From positions 1 through 64,000 of the forward strand of contig QFPN01000001.1 of NCBI GenBank assembly GCA_003241695.1: DNA of 64,000 nucleotides. Reading direction: 5' to 3'. The translations under genes and the position numbers were made by a program. Every line of letters begins with the position of its first letter. The first letter of the stretch is position 1. Origin of the DNA: Ancylobacter novellus (lineage in GTDB: Bacteria > Pseudomonadota > Alphaproteobacteria > Rhizobiales > Methylopilaceae). A model generated the notes under the pieces. It searched no databases. It was not told the DNA's origin and saw only the letters and a list, made by a program, of their open reading frames with translations. Shown here one piece after another: positions 58,916-64,000 of this stretch.

Positions 58916-59110
58916 TCAGGCCTCGACGTCGAGCAGGCCGCCAACGCCGGGCGCGGTCATGGCCTTCATGGTCTCGGCGGACTGCGAGACCATGTCGGCG
59001 ATCATCTGCTGCTGCTCGTTCGCGATCTTGAGCGCGGCGATGGCGAAGCCGTCGCGGGTCTGGCTCGCGGTCGAGGCGACCGCGGAGGCTGCGAGCGAAG
59101 ACAGTTCCAT
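58916..59110 (-). CDS. YjfB-like small protein (putative motility protein family)
   Basis: A 64-residue protein starting MELSSLAASAVASTASQT, with KIANEQQQMIADMVSQSAE in the middle and a short DV-ending tail. Length and the pattern of an Ala/Ser-rich start followed by a helical segment fit the YjfB family (putative motility protein), whose function is not established. No signal or membrane helix. No flagellar genes are in the window. It might share a transcript with the subtilase gene downstream. Confidence 0.65.
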   Translation of the reverse strand: MELSSLAASAVASTASQTRDGFAIAALKIANEQQQMIADMVSQSAETMKAMTAPGVGGLLDVEA

Positions 59111-59210
59111 GGGACGCGGCCCTCCCGGTCATGTCCTGACGGACGACCATGCGCAGAGCCGCGTCAACCGATGGTTAATCGGGAGGTTAAACTGCGGTGA
59201 ATCCGGCCGA

Positions 59211-60092
59211 TCAGCGCGTCGGAACCGGATGCTCGCCGCGATAGTCGTAGAAGCCGCGCTGGGTCTTCCGGCCGAGCCAGCCAGCCTCGACATATTTCAC
59301 CAGCAGCGGACAGGGCCGGTACTTCGGATCGGCGAGCCCCTCGTGCAGCACCTGCATCACCGACAGGCAGGTGTCGAGGCCGATGAAGTCGGCGAGCTGG
59401 AGCGGCCCCATCGGGTGGTTGGCGCCGAGCCGCATCGCGGTGTCGATGGCGTCGACCGAACCCACGCCCTCGTAGAGCGTGTAGATCGCCTCGTTGATCA
59501 TCGGCAGCAGGATGCGGTTGACCATGAAGGCCGGGAAGTCCTCCGAGACCGCGACCGTCTTGCCGAGCTTGTCGATCAGCCCCTTGGCGTAGTCGAAGGT
59601 CTCGTCTTCGGTCGCGATGCCGCGGATCAGCTCGACGAGCTGCATCAGCGGCACCGGATTCATGAAGTGGATGCCGATGAAGCGCTCCGGCCGGTCGGTC
59701 GAGGCGGCGAGACGCGTGATCGAGATCGACGACGTGTTGGTCGCGAGCATCGTCGCCGGCTTCAGCAGCGGGCAGAGCTCGGTGTAGATCTTGCGCTTGA
59801 CCTGCTCGTTCTCGGTCGCGGCCTCGATCACGATCTCGCAGTCGTCGAAGTGCTTCAGACCCTCCACCGGCGCGATGCGGGCGAGCGCGGCCTTGCGGTC
59901 GGCCTCGGTGATCGCGCCCTTGCCGGTCTGCCGCTGCATGTTGCCGTCGATGACATGAAGACCGTTCTCCGCCTTCTCCATCGAAACGTCGCTCAGCACG
60001 ATCTCGAGGCCGGCGAGCGAGCACACGTGCGCGATGCCGCTGCCCATCTGGCCGGCGCCGATCACGCCGATCTTGCGAATGTCGTTCGCCAT
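59211..60092 (-). CDS. hbd: 3-hydroxybutyryl-CoA dehydrogenase
   Basis: A 293-residue NAD(P)-dependent enzyme reducing acetoacetyl-CoA to (S)-3-hydroxybutyryl-CoA or the reverse. The Rossmann motif is IGVIGAGQMGSGIAHVC (residues 7-23), the catalytic His is in FIGIHFMNPVPLMQLVE, and the Glu follows in EIVIEAATENEQVK. The C-terminal domain has GPLQLADFIGLDTCLSVM and ends in GRKTQRGFYDYRG. I start at MANDIRKIG (60092); in-frame codons upstream give a short unlikely extension. It follows etfB-etfA in the same direction, 158 bp after etfA, an order common in this group. Role in butyrate or poly-hydroxybutyrate metabolism or fatty acid oxidation. Confidence 0.93.
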   Translation of the reverse strand: MANDIRKIGVIGAGQMGSGIAHVCSLAGLEIVLSDVSMEKAENGLHVIDGNMQRQTGKGAITEADRKAALARIAPVEGLKHFDDCEIVIEAATENEQVKRKIYTELCPLLKPATMLATNTSSISITRLAASTDRPERFIGIHFMNPVPLMQLVELIRGIATEDETFDYAKGLIDKLGKTVAVSEDFPAFMVNRILLPMINEAIYTLYEGVGSVDAIDTAMRLGANHPMGPLQLADFIGLDTCLSVMQVLHEGLADPKYRPCPLLVKYVEAGWLGRKTQRGFYDYRGEHPVPTR

Positions 60093-60250
60093 GTCGCTCG
60101 CCACATGCGGCCCCTGCGGGCCGCTCCCTTGCATGCCAGATCCGTTTCGGCCGCGATCTTACGTACCGCGGCGCACAACGCCAGCGCCGAGAGGGCCATA
60201 CCGACCAAAGTCGACCGTGGGACGATCCGTCGACCGGACCGTCGCGGCCG

Positions 60251-61195
60251 TCACTTTCCGGCCTTGGCCAGTTCTTCCCTGAGCTCCGGGACGGCGGTGA
60301 AGAGATCCGCCACGAGGCCGTAGTCGGCGACCTGGAAGATCGGCGCCTCCTCGTCCTTGTTGATCGCGACGATGACCTTCGAGTCCTTCATGCCGGCGAG
60401 ATGCTGGATCGCGCCCGAAATGCCGAGCGCCACGTAGAGCTCCGGCGCCACCACCTTGCCGGTCTGGCCGACCTGCTGGTCGTTGGGCGCGTAGCCCGAA
60501 TCCACCGCCGCGCGAGACGCGCCGATCGCGGCGCCGAGTTGGTCGGCGAGCGGCTCGATGACTTCCTTGAACTTTTCCGCCGAGCCCATGGCGCGGCCGC
60601 CCGAGACGATGATCTTGGCGGAGCCGAGCTCCGGACGGTCGGACTTGGTCAGTTCCTCGCCGACGAAGCTCGACAGCGCCGGATCGGCCGCGGCCGAGAT
60701 CTCCTCGATCGCCGCGGAACCGCCCTCGCCCGTCGCGGCGAAGGTCGAGGTGCGCACCGTGACGACCTTCTTGGGCTCGGCGCACTTGACCGTCTGGATC
60801 GCGTTGCCGGCGTAGACCGGGCGCTCGAATGTGTCGGGCGAAACGACCTTCTGGATGTCCGAGACCTGCATCACGTCGAGCTTGGCGGCGACGCGGGGCA
60901 GGATGTTCTTGCCCGTGGTCGAGGACGAGGCGACGAGCGCGTCGTAGCCGTCCATCAGGCCGAGGATCAGCGCCGCGAACGGCTCGGCGAGGCCGTGGGC
61001 GTACTGCTCGCCCGAGGCGACCAGCACCTTCTCGACGCCGTCGAGCTTCGCCGCCTGTTCGGCCGCGCCCTTCGGGCTCTTGCCGGCCACGAGGACATGG
61101 ACCGGCGTCCCGATCTCCTTGGCGGCGGTCAGCGCGCGGGCGGTCGCGTCGCCGAGAGCGTCTTCGTGATGATCCGCGAGCAGCAGGGTCGCCAT
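60251..61195 (-). CDS. etfA: Electron transfer flavoprotein alpha subunit
   Basis: A 314-residue subunit that binds FAD and carries electrons from acyl-CoA dehydrogenases to ETF:ubiquinone oxidoreductase. The N-terminal part begins LLADHHEDALGDATARALTAA. The FAD domain is at the C terminus with KIIVSGGRAMGSAEKF, GASRAAVDSGYAPNDQQVGQTGKVV and LYVALGISGAIQHLAGMKDSKVIVAIN (landmarks GASRAAVDSGY and GISGAIQHLAGM). It starts 1 nt after the etfB stop, forming etfBA with hbd behind. Confidence 0.96.
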   Translation of the reverse strand: MATLLLADHHEDALGDATARALTAAKEIGTPVHVLVAGKSPKGAAEQAAKLDGVEKVLVASGEQYAHGLAEPFAALILGLMDGYDALVASSSTTGKNILPRVAAKLDVMQVSDIQKVVSPDTFERPVYAGNAIQTVKCAEPKKVVTVRTSTFAATGEGGSAAIEEISAAADPALSSFVGEELTKSDRPELGSAKIIVSGGRAMGSAEKFKEVIEPLADQLGAAIGASRAAVDSGYAPNDQQVGQTGKVVAPELYVALGISGAIQHLAGMKDSKVIVAINKDEEAPIFQVADYGLVADLFTAVPELREELAKAGK

Positions 61196-61196
61196 G

Positions 61197-61949
61197 TCAG
61201 ATCACTCCGGCTTCGTTCTTGAGCTTGGAGACGAGCTCGGCGACGGAGCCGACCTTGGCGCCCGCCTGCCGCTTCGGCGGCTCCTCCGTCTTGAGCACCT
61301 CGAGCCGCGGCGCGAGGTCGACGCCGAGATCGGCGGCGGAAACTTCGTCGAGCGGCTTCTTCTTCGCCTTCATGATGTTGGGCAGCGAAGCGTAGCGCGG
61401 CTCGTTGAGGCGCAGGTCCGTGGTCACGACGGCGGGCAGCTTGAGCTGCACCGTCTGCAGGCCGCCGTCGACCTCGCGGGTGACCGAGACGCTGTCGCCG
61501 TCGGGCGAGACCTTCGAGGCGAAGGTGCCCTGCGGCCAGTCGAGCAGAGCGGCGAGCATCTGGCCGGTCTGGTTGCAGTCGTCGTCGATCGCCTGCTTGC
61601 CCATGATCACGAGGCCGGGCTGCTCCTTCTCGACGATCTTGGCGAGGAGCTTGGCGACGGCGAGCGGCTCGACCGGACCGTCGACCTTGACCAGGATTCC
61701 GCGGTCGGCGCCCATCGAGAGGCCGGGATTGCGGATCGTCTCGGCCGCCTGCGCCGGACCGACCGACACCACGACGACCTCGGTCGCCTTGCCGGCCTCC
61801 TTGAGGCGCAGCGCCTCCTCGACGGCGATCTCGTCAAAGGGGTTCATCGACATCTTGACGTTGGCGAGTTCGACGCCCGAACCGTCGGGTTTCACGCGGA
61901 TCTTCACGTTGTAGTCGACAACGCGCTTGACCGGGACGAGGACCTTCAT
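61197..61949 (-). CDS. etfB: Electron transfer flavoprotein beta subunit
   Basis: A 250-residue AMP-binding partner of EtfA. It starts MKVLVPVKRVVDYNVKIRV (ATG 61949; a four-residue longer start is possible). ANVKMSMNPFDEIAVEEALRLKE (landmark NPFDEIAVEEALRLKE), GKQAIDDDCNQTGQMLAALLDWP and the C-terminal PNIMKAKKKPLDEVSAADLGV recognition loop are classical. First gene of the unit; the 250 bp upstream contains no other gene. Confidence 0.96.
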   Translation of the reverse strand: MKVLVPVKRVVDYNVKIRVKPDGSGVELANVKMSMNPFDEIAVEEALRLKEAGKATEVVVVSVGPAQAAETIRNPGLSMGADRGILVKVDGPVEPLAVAKLLAKIVEKEQPGLVIMGKQAIDDDCNQTGQMLAALLDWPQGTFASKVSPDGDSVSVTREVDGGLQTVQLKLPAVVTTDLRLNEPRYASLPNIMKAKKKPLDEVSAADLGVDLAPRLEVLKTEEPPKRQAGAKVGSVAELVSKLKNEAGVI

Positions 61950-62199
61950 CGCGACGTTCACCTCGGGAAATTCTGCGCGCCCGGAGCCGGCGGAACGCGG
62001 CGGGCGAAGAGGGGCGACATGCTGCGCCGCCGGAGCGGACGCTGCGCGCGGCGGACACTATGGGCCGCCCGCGAGGTTCGTCAACGCCGAGTGTGCAGTG
62101 CGAAAAGGTCCGATGGTCTAATCGCCGGACGGCGTCGCCGCTCGCCGGAACCGCGCTCGGCGACGCGTCCCTCGGCGCCCGAGCGCGCCTCGGCGCCGG

Positions 62200-62937
62200 T
62201 CAGAAACAGTAGCCGAAATAGTCGATTTCGCGCTCGCACAAGCGAGCCACGGTCTTCCGGGTCCGCGCGTCGTAGAAGTCGCGGAAATCATAGGGCCGCG
62301 CCGCCTTGGCGCGGGCGGGCGCACTCCAGGGCAGGCCGATCTCGCCGCAGATGACCGCGATGTCGCGCTCGAAGGTCTCGTGCCGCCCGACATAGTCGAC
62401 CGCGACGCGATCCGCGATGGCGTGGATCTCCCACTGGTCGACGAGCCGGCGCCACCGCGCGTGACGTCCGCCGCCCTCGATCAGACGCTCGAGGAAGACG
62501 CCGAAGGACGGCCGCCGCTCCTCGTCGCCGCGGGTCAGGAACAGATACATGGACACGGTCCGCTCATAGGGATTGCGGACGAAACTGAACTTGAAATTGC
62601 GGTCCCAGGACCGCCGGTCGAAGAAACGCAGCCGTTCGGCGCTGGGGTGATCCACGGAAGCCCCGAAATGGCGGGCGTAGGCCCTCTGCTGCCGGCTGAT
62701 GAGCTTGCGATGGGAGCGCAGCCCGACCGCGGCGAGAACGCCGCCCGGCGTCAGCGTGGAGGCCGCGTCGAGGCGGGCGCGGAGGTTCGGCCTGACGCGC
62801 CCGCCCTCGCGTTCAGATCTCGCACCGAGAAGAATGTCGCGCGGACCGAGATGGGGCGCGAAGCCAAGCTTGATGGAGCTTCCGCCGCTTTTGGGCGAAT
62901 GCAGAAATGTGAATTTGTGCCTATAAGATAAGATCAT
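62200..62937 (-). CDS. Sulfotransferase family 2 protein
   Basis: A 245-residue PAPS-dependent sulfotransferase-like protein. The 5'-phosphosulfate-binding loop is FLHSPKSGGSSIKLGF (residues 10-26), and the 3'-phosphate site is FSFVRNPYERTVSMYLFL (about 125), with the Arg and Ser of the R-x(n)-S pattern. DYVGRHETFERDIAVIC is another family segment. It would sulfate a carbohydrate or small molecule at the cytoplasmic side. It stands alone; the upstream gap 62938-63184 is AT-richer than average (AAATTTTTGTAACG near 63009) but has no gene I can support. A locally acquired gene is possible. Confidence 0.84.
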   Translation of the reverse strand: MILSYRHKFTFLHSPKSGGSSIKLGFAPHLGPRDILLGARSEREGGRVRPNLRARLDAASTLTPGGVLAAVGLRSHRKLISRQQRAYARHFGASVDHPSAERLRFFDRRSWDRNFKFSFVRNPYERTVSMYLFLTRGDEERRPSFGVFLERLIEGGGRHARWRRLVDQWEIHAIADRVAVDYVGRHETFERDIAVICGEIGLPWSAPARAKAARPYDFRDFYDARTRKTVARLCEREIDYFGYCF

Positions 62938-63184
62938 CCCAAATTACGACGCACGCCCCCCGAATCCGCAGGGAGAATAGCCTTGAATGACGTGGGGAAT
63001 TTGTAGCGTAAATTTTTGTAACGAAATTTGCAGCTCCGACTGTTCGGCGCAGCGCGGCGATTAGCCGGCGCGAGCGGAACAGGGTCGAACAGACGTCATG
63101 AGCCGCGCTCGGACCAACGCGTCCACGCGGGCGCTCCGACGTGATCGTCGATCCTCGAGCCGGCGGGCGTTCCGGACAGGCCCG

Positions 63185-63922
63185 TTAGGCCGGCTCCTGC
63201 TCCGGCCTCTCGCCCCTGCGCTGGATGCGGGCGCGGAGATCGTGGTCGAACAACTTCACGTCCGGCCGCTTCAGCGCCACGACCAGAACCGCGCCGGTGA
63301 CGAAGCCGCCGACATGGGCCCACCAGGCCACCTGGCTCTCGCCCGCGATCAGCGCGTTGCCGGCCTGGAAAACGACCCAGGCGCCGATGATCCAGAAGGC
63401 CCGGAGCCGCAGCGGCACGCGGTAGAACAGCAGCACCCACACCTTCACCTGCGGATGCAGCATCACATAGGCCGCGACCACCCCCGCCACGACGCCCGAG
63501 GCGCCGACGAGCGGCGCGTCCGGATTGGGCGCGCCGACCGCATGGGCGATGCCCGAGCCGACGCCGCAGAGCAGCAGGAAGGCCGCGTAGCGCAGATGGC
63601 CCAGGTCGTCCTCGACATTGTCGCCGAACACCCAGAGGAACAGAAGGTTGCCGGCGAGATGCAGGACGCCGCCGTGCAGGAACAGCGAGGTGACGAGCGT
63701 CGCGACCGGGGGCACGGCCTCATAGCCGGCCGGCAGCACCGCCTCGCCGAACAGCACGCTCGGGATGAGGCCGAGCGAGACCACGGCGCCGGACCGCGCG
63801 GGCCAGAACCAGCCGGACTGGAACACGACATAGATCAAGGCGCAGGCGGCGATGAAGGCGTAGGTGACCCATGGCCGCCTGATACGGCGAACGGGGGCGT
63901 CGTCCAGGATCGGGACGAACAT
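63185..63922 (-). CDS. Rhomboid-family intramembrane serine protease
   Basis: A 245-residue polytopic protease. The catalytic dyad is Ser142 in LVGASGVVAGV (GxSG motif) and His203 in WWAHVGGFVTGAV. The family's HxxxN region appears as FLHGGVLHLAGNLLFLWVFGD (about 82-101). Six hydrophobic helices are visible, with the L1 loop between the first two. Substrates are membrane proteins; none can be named. The stretch after its start to the window end (63923-64000) shows nothing I can assign. Confidence 0.92.
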   Translation of the reverse strand: MFVPILDDAPVRRIRRPWVTYAFIAACALIYVVFQSGWFWPARSGAVVSLGLIPSVLFGEAVLPAGYEAVPPVATLVTSLFLHGGVLHLAGNLLFLWVFGDNVEDDLGHLRYAAFLLLCGVGSGIAHAVGAPNPDAPLVGASGVVAGVVAAYVMLHPQVKVWVLLFYRVPLRLRAFWIIGAWVVFQAGNALIAGESQVAWWAHVGGFVTGAVLVVALKRPDVKLFDHDLRARIQRRGERPEQEPA

Positions 63923-64000
63923 CGGCTCGCGTCTCGGTCTCGCGGGCGCGCCGGCGCGCGCCTCTTCAACCAGGACTATGGCGAGCCCCGCCCTTGACTC

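Overview
The window is high-GC chromosomal DNA from an alphaproteobacterium, most likely of the order Hyphomicrobiales (Rhizobiales). The reasons are gene content and style: an IalB-family protein, an osmoregulated periplasmic glucan gene, a NodE/NodF-like synthase and carrier pair, an etfB-etfA-hbd cluster, candidate Irr-type iron boxes, many overlapping ATGA/GTGA gene junctions, and intergenic palindromes typical of the group. I assign no genus. I see no rRNA, CRISPR array, transposase, integrase or phage module. One tRNA, Leu(CAA), is present.

Layout. 1-5.7 kb: end of a ferredoxin-NADP reductase gene, an OpgG/OpgD glucan gene, an ialB-like gene and the molybdate importer modABC. 5.9-9.6 kb: a marR-FUSC-DUF1656-HlyD efflux operon with a perfect palindromic operator at its start. 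9.6-16.5 kb: two iron-uptake operons, hmuTUV (heme) and fbpABC (ferric iron), each with an Irr-box-like motif against its first codon. 16.9-21.2 kb: a three-gene operon with two ATP-grasp enzymes around a nucleotidyltransferase, divergent from an ELM1-family gene. 21.2-29.4 kb: an MHYT-PAS-GGDEF-EAL cyclic-di-GMP protein, a MOSC protein, an M20 amidohydrolase followed by two related choline-kinase-like genes, and a ketosynthase/acyl-carrier pair.

29.4-38.3 kb is the most coherent accessory block. It holds an AT-rich intergenic island, a LysR regulator, a complete branched-chain-amino-acid-type ABC importer containing an AhpD-like gene, and a two-component flavin monooxygenase (LLM oxygenase plus flavin reductase). 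A 20-bp palindromic motif occurs almost identically (19/20) in front of the importer operon and in front of the monooxygenase, so they look like one LysR regulon for uptake and oxidation of an unidentified compound.

38.6-49.1 kb: small hypotheticals, uppP, a glutathione S-transferase, a sugar/choline-type nucleotidyltransferase, bioF, bioD and bioB, a GloVer-repeat secreted protein, a DUF3016 protein, a YiiM-like MOSC protein, tRNA-Leu, a YqaA/DedA membrane protein and dsbB. 49.3-50.7 kb is an AT-rich, probably foreign secreted-protein gene. Its reading frame seems to continue in the -1 frame after an A7 run and to end two bases before the next gene. 50.7-64 kb: GFA protein, HNH endonuclease, esterase, AlkA-type glycosylase, FAD amine oxidase, an FtsK translocase without membrane segments, a subtilase, a small YjfB-like protein, hbd-etfA-etfB, a sulfotransferase and a rhomboid protease.

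Two families of intergenic repeats run through the window: five copies of a GC-rich element of about 140 bp with inverted ends (two of them between genes of one operon, mod and bio), and several hairpin elements built around GTCATGCCCG or GTCCCGG palindromes.
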